This document shows positions 45,300 through 54,329 of a stretch of 64,000 nt of DNA, one piece after another; the first letter of the stretch is position 1; each line of letters starts with the position of its first letter. The position numbers and the translations under genes are program-made. Below the pieces are notes generated by a model that searched no databases, was not told where the DNA came from, and saw nothing but the letters and a program-made list of their open reading frames with translations. This stretch comes from an uncultured Roseicyclus sp. (GTDB taxonomy: Bacteria; Pseudomonadota; Alphaproteobacteria; Rhodobacterales; Rhodobacteraceae): the NCBI GenBank assembly GCA_947500415.1, contig CANMRT010000001.1:1204982-1268981 (forward strand). Direction: 5' to 3'.

Positions 45300-46331
45300 T
45301 TACGCCGAGGCGCGCAGGATCAACCGTGCGGGATAAAGTGTTTCATCCCGGGGGCTTGTGTCTTCACCGCCTTCGATCAGTTCGAATATCGATCTTACGG
45401 CATGTCCGGCCACCGCATCGTAATCGTGCGCTGCGGTCGTGAGCGACGGGCAGGTGAATCGCGAAAACGGGTGGTCATCGTGGCTTGCGACTCGCAGGTC
45501 GCTGTCCTCGGTCCGCCCAACGCGCATACCCCGCTCGTAGGCTGCGGCAAGGAATCCGATGGCAAGGCGGTCGTTGCTGCACAGAACCGTGCCGCTGGTC
45601 AATTGCCCCGCATCAAAGGCCGCATGGGCGCCCGCGCGCCCGATTTCCTCAAAGCCCCAGCCCTCGCCAGTGACCTTGTGAACGATAGGTTCATGCCCCT
45701 CGCGCTCCATGGCCGCAATATAGGCCGTGCGGCGTTTGTTGGCGTTCGGGTTGGCGGGCGTGCGCATCTCAAAGAACCGCGGTGGCTCGCCACTTCGGCA
45801 CAGGTATTCGACCGTTTGATCGACAAAACTTGCGTTGTCCGAGCCGATGAAGGCCTCACCCATCCCGTCCAGATTACTGTCGAACAGCACTGTGGGCACA
45901 TGTTTGCAGAACGTCTCGATCACCGATTTGTCCGAGGCCCGCCCAAGCGGTGCAAACAACACGCCCGCCGGTTTCAGCGAACGCAGACTGTCGAGGTTGT
46001 CATTCTCCTGCTCCTGGCCACCGTGCGAACTCAGCAAGATTGGCCGGTATCCCGCCGCAATCACCAGCGCCTCAATTGTGCGCGCAATCTCGGAAAAGAA
46101 GGGGTCCGACAGGAACGGGACAACGATACCAATGTTCTTGGTCTGCTGCCGGTTCTGGTTCACCGCATAGATGTTCGGGCGGTAGTCATAACGGTCGAGC
46201 GCCGCCTCGATCCGCTCCCGCGTGGTCGCACGGACGCTGTCGGGATTGTTGAAATACTTCGAGACCGTCGGCCGGGAAATCCCGCTGACGGCTGCAAAGT
46301 CTTCCATGTTCCTGATCGTATCGCCCGGCAT
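45300..46331 (-). CDS. LacI-family regulator of polyol operon
   Basis: A 343-residue repressor: N-terminal LacI helix-turn-helix (MEDFAAVSGISRPTVSKYFNNPDSVRATTRERIEAAL), hinge YRPNIYAVNQNR, and a periplasmic-binding-protein-like sensor. It lies just upstream of smoE in the same direction and flanks two matching palindromes. It likely senses a polyol or its phosphate-free product. The start is uncertain: ATG at 46331 or at 46307. Confidence 0.87.
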   Translation of the reverse strand: MPGDTIRNMEDFAAVSGISRPTVSKYFNNPDSVRATTRERIEAALDRYDYRPNIYAVNQNRQQTKNIGIVVPFLSDPFFSEIARTIEALVIAAGYRPILLSSHGGQEQENDNLDSLRSLKPAGVLFAPLGRASDKSVIETFCKHVPTVLFDSNLDGMGEAFIGSDNASFVDQTVEYLCRSGEPPRFFEMRTPANPNANKRRTAYIAAMEREGHEPIVHKVTGEGWGFEEIGRAGAHAAFDAGQLTSGTVLCSNDRLAIGFLAAAYERGMRVGRTEDSDLRVASHDDHPFSRFTCPSLTTAAHDYDAVAGHAVRSIFELIEGGEDTSPRDETLYPARLILRASA

Positions 46332-46399
46332 TGCCTCGCCCGATATGCGGTTTTTTTGGGATGCTAGGGCAGGGGCCGCGTTACGGGAAGCAAAAATTG

Positions 46400-46413
46400 T
46401 TTGCGCGCGTAAA
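46400..46413. promoter_or_regulatory. LacI-type operator upstream of the regulator gene
   Basis: TTTGCGCGCGTAAA, one mismatch pair from the perfect site at 45276-45289. Located about 70 bp upstream of the regulator start, which suggests autoregulation. Confidence 0.65.
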
Positions 46414-46446
46414 GTTTTCGTGACGAGGGGAAGCAAAAGTGTGGAG

Positions 46447-46521
46447 TGGTGCTGTGAGAGAGGATTGAACTCTCGACCTCACCCTTACCAAGGGTGTGCT
46501 CTACCACTGAGCTACCACAGC
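46447..46521 (-). tRNA. tRNA-Thr (anticodon GGT)
   Basis: Reverse strand folds with acceptor GCTGTGG against TCACAGC, D-arm AGCTCAGTGGTAGAGC, anticodon arm ACCCTTGGTAAGGGT, T-arm AGAGTTCAATCCTCT, and encoded ACCA end. Confidence 0.95.
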
Positions 46522-46695
46522 ATTCTCGTTGTCCTGGCGATCCCTTAGGCGTCTGCCTTTGGACAGGGGCGCGGACAATGCCCCTTCCCTGCATATGCTC
46601 TCACAATTGCCGGGTGGCGGCGGTTTAGTGTCTCATGTCCATCCTTGCAAGCGCAATCTGGACCCTTTCGGCGCGGCAGGGTAAAGGCTTCTGCT

Positions 46696-46863
46696 ATGGC
46701 GTCCGACCAAGGTAATGAACGACCCGCCAAGCCCGCCCCGAAGGCCCGTGAAGATCGGCTGAAGGCGGCGCTCAAGGCGAACATGGCGCGGCGCAAGGCG
46801 CAGGCCCGCGCTCGGGCGAAACCGCAAGACGAACCGGGGGACAACCCGGAGCACAACGAGTAG
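46696..46863 (+). CDS. Small basic conserved protein upstream of murA
   Basis: A 55-residue highly charged protein ([15 protein letters not shown], then [23 protein letters not shown]). It is likely helical or disordered. AAAGG lies eight bases before the ATG. Such a short gene before murA is common in Rhodobacterales as I know them; function unknown. Ten bp separate it from murA. Confidence 0.65.
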   Translation: MASDQGNERPAKPAPKAREDRLKAALKANMARRKAQARARAKPQDEPGDNPEHNE

Positions 46864-46873
46864 AGGCAGGCAC

Positions 46874-48133
46874 ATGGACAGAATCGTCGTCAAAGGCAGC
46901 GGGCCGCTTTCCGGCCAGATCCCCATCGCGGGCGCAAAGAACACATGCCTCAAACTGATGTGCGCAAGCCTGCTCAGCGATGAGCCTCTGACGCTGACCA
47001 ATGTGCCGCGCCTTTCTGACGTGGCGACCTTGAGCGACCTGCTCGAATCTCTCGGTGTTCAGATCGGGCGGCTGGACGATGGCCGCACGCTGGCGCTCTC
47101 CGCCGCCGACCTGACATCGCAGCTGGCCCACTATGATATCGTCCGCAAACTCCGCGCTTCGTTTAACGTGCTTGGACCGCTCATCGGCCGCACGGGTGAG
47201 GCCATCGTCAGCCTACCCGGCGGCTGCGCCATCGGCGCGCGGGCGGTGGATTTCCACCTTGAAGGTCTCAAGAAGCTCGGCGCTTCGGTCGATCTTAAGG
47301 ATGGCTACGTCTATGCCTCTGGCGATCTGAAAGGCGCTGAGGTCGAATTTCCCTTCCCTTCCGTGGGCGCCACCGAAAACGTCATGTGCGCCGCCGTCCG
47401 CGCCAAAGGCACCACCGTTATCAAGAATGCAGCACGGGAGCCTGATACAAAGGCGCTGGCCGATTGCCTGATCGCCATGGGCGCCGACATCGAAGGCGCG
47501 GGCACCGAACAGATCGTCGTGCGCGGCGTCGATAAGCTCCACGGTGCCACCCACCGCGTCATCACCGACCGGATTGAGCTTGGCACCTATATGGTCGCGC
47601 CCGGCATCGCAGGCGGCGAGGTTGAATGTTTGGGCGGTCGCCGCGATCTGCTTGCGGCCTTCTGTGACAAGATGGAACAGGCCGGACTCGAGATCACGGA
47701 AACCGACGCAGGCCTCAAGGTCCGCCACCCCGGCGGGCGGCTGAAGGCCGTCGGTGTCACCACGGCTCCGTTCCCGGGTTTCCCGACCGACCTACAGGCG
47801 CAATTCATGGCAATGATGTGCTTCGCCGAAGGCACCTCCGTCCTCGAGGAAACCATCTTCGAGAACCGCTTCATGCATGCCCCCGAACTGATCCGCATGG
47901 GGGCGAGCATCGACGTGCAGGGCAACACCGCCCATGTCACTGGCGTCGAAACCCTCAAAGGCGCGCCCGTCATGGCCACCGACCTGCGCGCCTCCGTCAG
48001 CCTGATCCTGGCCGGCATGGCAGCTGAGGGCGAAACGGTCGTAAACCGCGTCTATCACCTGGACCGCGGGTATGAGCAGCTGGTGCGCAAACTGCGCGGC
48101 GTGGGTGCAAATGTCGAAAGGCTCTCCGAATGA
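46874..48133 (+). CDS. murA: UDP-N-acetylglucosamine 1-carboxyvinyltransferase
   Basis: A 419-residue enzyme for the first committed step of peptidoglycan synthesis: transfer of enolpyruvate from PEP to UDP-GlcNAc. Lys22-Asn23 in AGAKNTCLK and the catalytic Cys118 in [16 protein letters not shown] are present, so it would be fosfomycin-sensitive in principle. Length is normal. It overlaps the DUF2948 gene by four bases. Confidence 0.96.
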   Translation: MDRIVVKGSGPLSGQIPIAGAKNTCLKLMCASLLSDEPLTLTNVPRLSDVATLSDLLESLGVQIGRLDDGRTLALSAADLTSQLAHYDIVRKLRASFNVLGPLIGRTGEAIVSLPGGCAIGARAVDFHLEGLKKLGASVDLKDGYVYASGDLKGAEVEFPFPSVGATENVMCAAVRAKGTTVIKNAAREPDTKALADCLIAMGADIEGAGTEQIVVRGVDKLHGATHRVITDRIELGTYMVAPGIAGGEVECLGGRRDLLAAFCDKMEQAGLEITETDAGLKVRHPGGRLKAVGVTTAPFPGFPTDLQAQFMAMMCFAEGTSVLEETIFENRFMHAPELIRMGASIDVQGNTAHVTGVETLKGAPVMATDLRASVSLILAGMAAEGETVVNRVYHLDRGYEQLVRKLRGVGANVERLSE

Positions 48134-48597
48134 CAGAAGACGCAAGGTTTGAGGATGGCAGCGAAGCCCCCGTCGCCCTTCGCGCGTTGGAGGCTGATGA
48201 CGTGCCCGTCCTGTCGGCCCTCGTGCAGGACGCCGTCTTCCCGATCACCGAAATGCGCTGGGACCGCACCCGGCGCCGCTTTGCGCTTCTACTGAACCGC
48301 TTCCGCTGGGAAGATCGCGGCTCCAAAGACGGCCCCCAACGGGTGCAATCGGTGCTAGCTATCGAAGATGCACTCAAGGTCGCCTCCCAAGGCATAGACC
48401 GCTCTGACGCCGATACCATCCTGTCGCTCCTGTCGCTGGAATGGGAGGCCGGGGAGGATGGCACAGGCCGACTGACCCTGACGCTCGCGGGCGACGGGGC
48501 CATCGCAATCGACGTCGAGGCCCTTGAACTCACGCTGAAAGACGTCACGCGCCCCTACCATGCCCCGTCTGGCAAGACACCGGATCACGGCGCGTGA
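48130..48597 (+). CDS. DUF2948 family protein
   Basis: A 155-residue conserved alphaproteobacterial protein ([50 protein letters not shown], and [10 protein letters not shown]). Function unknown. ATGA overlaps with murA upstream and GTGA with the GNAT gene downstream show a single operon. Confidence 0.85.
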   Translation: MTEDARFEDGSEAPVALRALEADDVPVLSALVQDAVFPITEMRWDRTRRRFALLLNRFRWEDRGSKDGPQRVQSVLAIEDALKVASQGIDRSDADTILSLLSLEWEAGEDGTGRLTLTLAGDGAIAIDVEALELTLKDVTRPYHAPSGKTPDHGA

Positions 48598-49601
48598 AGG
48601 CCCGGGTGCTTCAGGCCGAAGACCTGAGCGCCCTGGCAGAGCTACGTTTGGAAGGCATCCGGCGGTTCCCCCACGCCTTTCTCCTGACAGAAGCTGAAGC
48701 GCGCAAAAGCGACTCGCACCTTCTGGGTTGGGTGACATCCGACAATGCGTTTGGCCTTTTTGACGGCAAGCGCCTGATTGGGTTCGCCGGATTGCGCGGG
48801 TTGCACGCATCGATGACCCAGCACCGCGCCCACCTCGGCCCCTTCTATGTGACCCCCGAACATCAAGGCTCCGGGGCCGCTGACGTCCTGGTGTCCTTCT
48901 TATTTGACGCAGCCCGCGCCCGTGGCTTCACGCAAGTTGAACTGTTCGTGGCCAGCGAAAACACCCGCGCCCGGTCCTTCTATGGGCGCAATGGCTTCGT
49001 CTCCACGGGTCCCGTCCCCAACGCGGTGATCCAGGATGGTGTGCCTATCGACGACCTCTTCATGGTGCGCGATCTGACCCGCGACCTGCTCGAACCTGGC
49101 CCCGACGGAATGCGCCGCCTCACACCCGGCGATTGGCGCGCCTTCCGCTCGATCAGGTTGGAGATGCTGGAACAAGCCCCCACTGGCTTTGGCTCGACCC
49201 ATGCGGAATGGGCCGAAAAGGCCCCGGACCAGATCATGGCGTGGCTGGAAGAGATCCACCTTTGGGCCGTGGTGGAGGGTGGCAGCATACGCGCCACAAC
49301 CGGCTGGCACCCCATGGGCGGCGCGGTCACACGCCACCGGGGTCACGTGATCGCCGTCTACACCACGCCCGACGCGCGGGGCAGGGGGCTTGCGGCACAA
49401 CTGCTTACCGCCGTCGCCGATGACGCCCGCGCGCATGGCGCGATCCAGCTGGAACTTGACGTCGGCGCAGAAAACACTGCCGCCCGCGCCGCCTATTCTG
49501 CGGCGGGCTACCGCGAAGTCGGCTCTATCCCCCGCGCGCTGAACCATGGCGGCCATATCCACGACCAACTTTACATGGTCCTGCCCCTCGACACCGCCTG
49601 A
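48594..49601 (+). CDS. Tandem GNAT N-acetyltransferase
   Basis: A 335-residue protein with two GNAT domains. The first shows LGPFYVTPEHQGSGAADVLVSFLFDAARARG and ENTRARSFYGRNGFV; the second shows VIAVYTTPDARGRGLAAQLLTAVADDARAHG and ENTAARAAYSAAGYREVG. Both have the Q/RxxGxG/A acyl-CoA loop. GTG start overlaps the preceding stop. The substrate is not known. Confidence 0.85.
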   Translation: MKARVLQAEDLSALAELRLEGIRRFPHAFLLTEAEARKSDSHLLGWVTSDNAFGLFDGKRLIGFAGLRGLHASMTQHRAHLGPFYVTPEHQGSGAADVLVSFLFDAARARGFTQVELFVASENTRARSFYGRNGFVSTGPVPNAVIQDGVPIDDLFMVRDLTRDLLEPGPDGMRRLTPGDWRAFRSIRLEMLEQAPTGFGSTHAEWAEKAPDQIMAWLEEIHLWAVVEGGSIRATTGWHPMGGAVTRHRGHVIAVYTTPDARGRGLAAQLLTAVADDARAHGAIQLELDVGAENTAARAAYSAAGYREVGSIPRALNHGGHIHDQLYMVLPLDTA

Positions 49602-49667
49602 TGCCGAGGGCCACTTGAGGCCCAAGCCCCCCCGCGCTATCTGCCCCTGACCGATGCCGGAGGGGAC

Positions 49668-50981
49668 ATGCCGCAGTTTCTCAACACCAAAGACGCCGAT
49701 TTCGACACACGCTTCGAAGCCCTCCTGCACATGAAGCGCGAGGATGCGCCCGAGGTTGACGATATCGTCGCCGGTATCATCGCCGATGTACGCGCCCGGG
49801 GCGATGCGGCGGTCATTGAACTGACGTCGAAATTCGACCGTCTCGACCTTACGCCTGAAACACTCGCCTTCTCCCCGGACGAGATCGCTGATGCCGTGGC
49901 CCAAGTCCCCGCGGGTGAACGCGCAGCACTTGAACTCGCCGCCGCCCGCATCCGCGCCTACCACGAACGCCAACGCCCTGAAGATGCGCGCTGGACCGAC
50001 GACACCGGGGCAGAACTTGGCTGGCGCTGGGGCGCGGTGGAGGCCGCTGGCCTCTACGTGCCCGGCGGCCTCGCCTCCTATCCCTCAAGCGTGCTGATGA
50101 ACGCGATCCCGGCGCAGGTGGCAGGCGTCGAACGTCTCGTGATCTGCGCCCCAACACCTGATGGTGTCGCGAACCCGCTTGTCCTGCTGGCCGCCCAACT
50201 CTCAGGCGTCGACACAATCTACCGCATCGGTGGCGCGCAGGCGATTGCCGCCATGGCCTACGGCACCGACACGATCCGGCCCGTCGACAAGATCACCGGC
50301 CCCGGCAACGCCTTCGTCGCCGCCGCCAAGCGCCGTGTCTTCGGCAAAGTCGGCATCGACATGATCGCAGGCCCCTCCGAAATCCTCATCATCGCCGACC
50401 GCGACAACGACCCCGACTGGATCGCCACGGACCTACTCAGCCAAGCGGAACACGACGAAAGCGCGCAGAGCATCCTCATCACCGACGATGCCGCCTTCGC
50501 TCAGGCCGTGGCCGAAGCCGTCGAAGCCCAACTCGAAACGCTCCCCCGCGCTGACATCGCGGGGCCTAGCTGGCGTGACTACAGCGCGATCATCGTGACC
50601 GACACCCTCGATCAAGGCGCTACCCTCAGCGATCGCATCGCGCCCGAACACCTCGAGCTCTGCGTCACTGACCCAGAACCCCTTTTCGCCAAAATCAAAC
50701 ACGCAGGCGCGGTTTTCCTTGGCCAATGGACGCCCGAGGCCATCGGTGATTACATCGGCGGGCCGAACCACGTGCTGCCCACCGCGCGCTCGGCGCGCTT
50801 TTCCAGTGGGCTGAACGTGTTGGATTTCATGAAGCGCACGACCCTTGCCCGGATGACCCCCGAAGCGCTCAAAGCCATCGGCCCCGCTGCCGTCACGCTG
50901 GCCACGTCTGAAGGGCTCGGCGCCCACGGGGCCTCTGTTCAGGCGCGGCTCGACCGGCTGAATAAGGGAGAGGGAGAGTGA
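49668..50981 (+). CDS. hisD: Histidinol dehydrogenase
   Basis: A 437-residue Zn enzyme for the last two steps of histidine synthesis (L-histidinol to histidine with 2 NAD). Seen: VPGGLASYPSSVLMNAIPA, GGAQAIAAMAYGTDTI, DKITGPGNAFVAAAKRRVFG, IAGPSEILIIAD, SQAEHDESAQSILIT, APEHLEL and GPNHVLPT with the Zn/base His and Glu. GGAGGGGAC precedes the ATG. Confidence 0.96.
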   Translation: MPQFLNTKDADFDTRFEALLHMKREDAPEVDDIVAGIIADVRARGDAAVIELTSKFDRLDLTPETLAFSPDEIADAVAQVPAGERAALELAAARIRAYHERQRPEDARWTDDTGAELGWRWGAVEAAGLYVPGGLASYPSSVLMNAIPAQVAGVERLVICAPTPDGVANPLVLLAAQLSGVDTIYRIGGAQAIAAMAYGTDTIRPVDKITGPGNAFVAAAKRRVFGKVGIDMIAGPSEILIIADRDNDPDWIATDLLSQAEHDESAQSILITDDAAFAQAVAEAVEAQLETLPRADIAGPSWRDYSAIIVTDTLDQGATLSDRIAPEHLELCVTDPEPLFAKIKHAGAVFLGQWTPEAIGDYIGGPNHVLPTARSARFSSGLNVLDFMKRTTLARMTPEALKAIGPAAVTLATSEGLGAHGASVQARLDRLNKGEGE

Positions 50982-50983
50982 CC

Positions 50984-51451
50984 ATGCACATCTGTCACAT
51001 CGAGATTGATACCCAAGGTCTGCCCGCCCCAACGCCCGAGATCGAACAGGAACGCAAAGTCGCGATCTTCGACCTGCTGGAAGAAAACACCTTTTCCATC
51101 CCCCGCGACGATGCCCCCGATGGTCCCTACCGCGTGACTCTGGCGATCCGTGAAAAGCGGCTGGTCTTCGACATCGATACCGAGGAAGGGGCCGATGCGA
51201 CGGAATTCCACCTCTCCCTCGCGCCCTTCCGCCAGACAGTCAAAGACTACTGGCAAATCTGCGAAAGCTACTTCAATGCCGTCAAAACCCTGCCACCCAA
51301 CCAGATCGAGACCATCGATATGGCCCGGCGAGGCATCCACAACGAAGGCGCGCGGTTGTTGCAGGAACGCCTGGACGGCAAGGCCGAGGTTGATACCGAC
51401 ACCGCCCGCCGGCTCTTCACCCTGATCTGTGTGCTGCATTTCGGGGCCTGA
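50984..51451 (+). CDS. UPF0262 family protein
   Basis: A 155-residue conserved protein that follows hisD in many Rhodobacterales (HICHIEIDTQ, EIEQERKVAIFDLLEENTF, SPLRQTVKDY-like FRQTVKDYWQICESYFNAVKTLP, IETIDMARRGIHNEGA). Function unknown. ATG at 50984 has an AGGGAG site; a GTG two codons earlier would overlap the hisD stop. Confidence 0.87.
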   Translation: MHICHIEIDTQGLPAPTPEIEQERKVAIFDLLEENTFSIPRDDAPDGPYRVTLAIREKRLVFDIDTEEGADATEFHLSLAPFRQTVKDYWQICESYFNAVKTLPPNQIETIDMARRGIHNEGARLLQERLDGKAEVDTDTARRLFTLICVLHFGA

Positions 51452-51452
51452 A

Positions 51453-51908
51453 GTGACCGACTTCCCCCAATCCGTCCTCTTCTGTTGCGACCACAATTCC
51501 ACCCGGTCGCCGATGGCAGAGGGCTTGATGAAAAAGTTCTACGGCCACCGCGCCTACGTCCAATCCGCAGGCGTGAAGGGCGAGATGGAGATTGATGGCT
51601 TCGCCGTGTCCGTCTGTTCCGAATTGGGGGTGGAGCTGGAACGCCACCGCGTCCGCTCCTTCGATGAGATGGAGCAATGGGGCGATGACCTAACCGGCTT
51701 TGACCTGATCGTGGCCCTCTCCCCCGCCAGCCAGCGTCGCGCGCTCGACATGACGCGGACCTTCCACATTGACGTCGAATATTGGCCCATCCTTGATCCC
51801 ACGGGCCTTGGCGAAACCCGCGAGGCCAAACTCGCCAGCTACCGCCAGGCCCGCGATCAGATTGTCGAACGGATGAAAGCGCGCTTCGGTGCGCCGACAG
51901 AAGGCTAG
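51453..51908 (+). CDS. Low-molecular-weight protein-tyrosine-phosphatase/ArsC-like
   Basis: A 151-residue phosphatase fold with the P-loop CDHNSTRS (CX5R) at residues ~12-18 and the general-acid Asp in WPILDPTGLGE. The family includes tyrosine phosphatases and thioredoxin-type arsenate reductases; no ars genes are near, so a phosphatase is favoured. The GTG start follows the UPF0262 stop by one base. Its end overlaps the convergent znuA stop by four bases. Confidence 0.83.
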   Translation: MTDFPQSVLFCCDHNSTRSPMAEGLMKKFYGHRAYVQSAGVKGEMEIDGFAVSVCSELGVELERHRVRSFDEMEQWGDDLTGFDLIVALSPASQRRALDMTRTFHIDVEYWPILDPTGLGETREAKLASYRQARDQIVERMKARFGAPTEG

Positions 51909-53032
51909 TTCGTAAGGCACTCCGCCAGAGTGTCAGCCATGGCACGGATCAGCTGCGGATAAAGGTCTGCACCGGGCTCCAGTGCCGAGCCAAGCGGATC
52001 AATCACACCCGTCGCGGCTTCAGTTCCGTCCAGCACCGTCTCAATCAGACCGGGGTTGTACTGCGGTTCGGCCAGTACGCAATCCACGCCCTCATCCCGG
52101 ATACGGTCCTGAATTTCCAGAATGCGCGCGGGGCTTGGGTCGGTCGCATCGCCAAGCGAGATTGCACCCGCAGCGGACAGCCCAAAGTCATTCTCGAAAT
52201 ACTGATAGGCATCGTGGAAGACGATAAACTGCCCGTCCTGCACCGGCGCCAGCGTTGCCGAGACCTCTTCGATTAGCGCCGCAATCTCGGCCTGCGCCTC
52301 TGCCGCATTGGCGAAATAGGCGCCCGCGTTCTCAGGGTCCGCCGTCGAAAGCTGCGCCGCGATCATCGGCAGCCAGAAACCGGCATTCTGAGGCGACAAC
52401 CAAGCGTGCGGATCCACCGCGCCATGGCCATGCTCGGCATGATCGTGGTCGTCATGGTCTTCGTGATCGCCTTCATGCTCCGCGTGCTCTTCATCATGGG
52501 CCTCGTGATCGTGATCCTCGCCTCCGTGGGCTTCATGCCCATGTTCATCCCCATGATCGTCGTGTTCATCGGCGTGGTCGTCATGCTCTTCGTGACCATG
52601 ATCGTCATGATCCTCGCCTTCACCATGCTCCTCATGCCCATGGTCATCGTCCTCGCCATGAACATGGGCCTCAAACAGCGCGCCTTCGCGGAAGGGCAGG
52701 GCGATCGTCCCATCCGCCCCCAGCAGCTCCGTCACAACCGCATCTGCCGCCAGCGTTTCAACGGCATCCTCCAGCCATGGCGTCAAACCCTCTCCGATCC
52801 AAAACACCAGATCCGCGTCTTGCAGCGCCGCGGCCTCGGACGGGCGCAGGTTGTATTCGTGGGGCGAAGCGCCTGCCGGGATCACCAGCGCAGGCTCGCC
52901 CACGCCCGCCATCACACGCGTGACCAGCGAATGCAGCGGCGCGATATCCACGGCCACGTTCGGCACATCGGCCATCGCCGTGCCCCCCATCAAGATCGTC
53001 CCAACCGACAAACCCGCGCGCATTCTGGACAT
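51905..53032 (-). CDS. znuA: Zinc ABC transporter substrate-binding protein
   Basis: A 375-residue exported protein: signal ending MGGTAMA, metal ligands in VDIAPLHSLV, GASPHEYNLRPSEA, VDPHAWLSPQNA and FHDAYQYFENDFGL. Between residues ~120 and ~215 lies an unusually long His/Asp/Glu-rich loop that would trap zinc. ATG at 53032 is chosen because GGAG lies six bases upstream; one at 53044 has no ribosome site. It is divergent from zur over two Zur boxes. Confidence 0.92.
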   Translation of the reverse strand: MSRMRAGLSVGTILMGGTAMADVPNVAVDIAPLHSLVTRVMAGVGEPALVIPAGASPHEYNLRPSEAAALQDADLVFWIGEGLTPWLEDAVETLAADAVVTELLGADGTIALPFREGALFEAHVHGEDDDHGHEEHGEGEDHDDHGHEEHDDHADEHDDHGDEHGHEAHGGEDHDHEAHDEEHAEHEGDHEDHDDHDHAEHGHGAVDPHAWLSPQNAGFWLPMIAAQLSTADPENAGAYFANAAEAQAEIAALIEEVSATLAPVQDGQFIVFHDAYQYFENDFGLSAAGAISLGDATDPSPARILEIQDRIRDEGVDCVLAEPQYNPGLIETVLDGTEAATGVIDPLGSALEPGADLYPQLIRAMADTLAECLTN

Positions 53033-53046
53033 CACCCACTCCATGT

Positions 53047-53062
53047 GATTGTATAACATTTC
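53047..53062. promoter_or_regulatory. Zur box upstream of znuA
   Basis: GATTGTATAACATTTC; on the other strand GAAATGTTATACAATC, close to the ATGTTATAnnATAACAT form recognised by alphaproteobacterial Zur. Confidence 0.65.
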
Positions 53063-53075
53063 AGATCCGATAAAC

Positions 53076-53093
53076 GATATGCTATAACATGAC
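53076..53093. promoter_or_regulatory. Zur box overlapping the zur start codon
   Basis: GATATGCTATAACATGAC, containing the zur ATG at 53089. It matches the first box in its TATAACAT half, so Zur probably represses its own znuCB operon and znuA together. Confidence 0.65.
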
Positions 53094-53586
53094 AACCCCG
53101 CCCAAACCCACCGTCGGCTTCGAACAGCACGACCACGCCGCCTGCGAGAGTGACGCGCTCGCAGCGGCTGAGGCGCGCTGCGCGGCTGCGGGCCTGCGCC
53201 TGACGCCCGTGCGTCGCAAGGTGTTGGAAATGCTCCTGAAAGAGCATCGGGCGTTGGGGGCCTATGCGATCCTCGACCTGCTGCGCGAGGCCGGTTTCGG
53301 CTCCCAACCGCCCGTCGCCTACCGTGCGCTGGATTTCCTGGCCGAGAACGGGTTTGTCCACAAAATCGAACGTCTCAACGCCTTCGTCGCCTGCGCTCAC
53401 CCCAACGACGCCCATTCCCCCGCCTTCATGATCTGCCGCCAATGCGATGCCGTGGCCGAGGCGCAATCAGCCCCCGCCAAAAGCGCGCTCGGGGCCGCCG
53501 CCAAGGCCGCCGGGTTCCAGATCGAGAAAACGGTGATGGAGGCCGAGGGCCTGTGCCCCGCCTGCGTGGATACCTCCGACGCATGA
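53089..53586 (+). CDS. zur: Zinc uptake regulator, Fur family
   Basis: A 165-residue Fur-family repressor. Winged helix LRLTPVRRKVLEMLLKEHRALGAYAILDLLREAGFGSQPPVAYRALDFLAENGFVHKIERLNAFVACAHP, then structural-Zn Cys pairs CRQC and CPAC. The context with znuABC fixes it as Zur. No 5' leader room is left by the overlapping operator. It overlaps znuC by four bases. Confidence 0.93.
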   Translation: MTTPPKPTVGFEQHDHAACESDALAAAEARCAAAGLRLTPVRRKVLEMLLKEHRALGAYAILDLLREAGFGSQPPVAYRALDFLAENGFVHKIERLNAFVACAHPNDAHSPAFMICRQCDAVAEAQSAPAKSALGAAAKAAGFQIEKTVMEAEGLCPACVDTSDA

Positions 53587-54329
53587 GCCTGATTTCCATC
53601 GACAACCTCTCCGTCGCTTATGGCGAAAACACGGTCCTCAGTCACGTCGCCATGCATGTCGACGCCGGTGAGATCGTCACCATCGTGGGCCCGAACGGCT
53701 CCGGCAAAACCAGCCTCCTGCGCGCCATCATCGGCGCGATCACCCCCGCCAAAGGCACCATCACCCGCCAACCGGGCCTGAAAATCGGCTATGTGCCGCA
53801 AAGGCTCCATATCGACCCGACGCTGCCCATCACCGTAGGCCGTTTCATGCGCTTGACCGACCGCGCCTCGCAGCAAACCTGCCAAAACGCACTGGACCAC
53901 GCAGGGGTGCCGGACCTCCTCAACCGCCAGATGTCGCGCCTCTCCGGTGGGCAATTCCAACGCGTCCTGCTGGCCCGCGCCCTCATCAACACCCCCGATG
54001 TCCTTCTGCTCGATGAGGCGACCCAAGGCCTCGACCAACCGGGCTCCGCCGCGTTCTACCAACAGATCGAGGCCGTGCGCCGCGACACGGGCTGTGCTGT
54101 TGTGATGATCAGCCATGAACTCCACGTCGTGATGAGCGCATCCGACCGCGTCATCTGCCTCAACGGCCACGTCTGTTGCGAAGGCACCCCCGCCGTTGTG
54201 GCATCCGCCCCCGAATACCGTGCCCTTTTCGGGTCCGGCACGGGCGGCGCGTTTGCGCTCTACCAGCACGAGCATGACCACGCCCACGACCATCACGATC
54301 ACGACCATTCCCATGAGGCCGCCGAGTAA
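53583..54329 (+). CDS. znuC: Zinc ABC transporter ATP-binding protein
   Basis: A 248-residue ATPase: Walker A GPNGSGKTS, signature LSGGQFQRVLLARAL, Walker B VLLLDEATQGLD, switch His ISHEL. The C-terminus is a His/Asp-rich tail (HEHDHAHDHHDHDH), a common ZnuC feature. Linked by ATGA to zur and by TAATG to znuB. Confidence 0.94.
   Translation: MSLISIDNLSVAYGENTVLSHVAMHVDAGEIVTIVGPNGSGKTSLLRAIIGAITPAKGTITRQPGLKIGYVPQRLHIDPTLPITVGRFMRLTDRASQQTCQNALDHAGVPDLLNRQMSRLSGGQFQRVLLARALINTPDVLLLDEATQGLDQPGSAAFYQQIEAVRRDTGCAVVMISHELHVVMSASDRVICLNGHVCCEGTPAVVASAPEYRALFGSGTGGAFALYQHEHDHAHDHHDHDHSHEAAE

Noticed and set aside
48900-49973. Minus-strand 357-codon frame across the GNAT and hisD genes
   Set aside because: Both sense genes have clear motifs; the antisense frame has none and crosses a gene boundary.
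51453-51908. Arsenate reductase of an ars operon
   Set aside because: The fold allows it, but there is no ArsR, ArsB/Acr3 or other arsenic gene; a phosphatase call is safer.
52430-52700. Tandem DNA repeat array or CRISPR-like pattern in znuA
   Set aside because: The repetition comes from His/Asp/Glu codons of the metal loop; units are irregular and there are no spacers.
52406-53056. Plus-strand frame opposite znuA encoding a very hydrophobic Met/Val-rich protein
   Set aside because: It is the antisense reading of the His/Asp-rich loop codons of znuA, which gives Met/Val/Ile repeats by complement.
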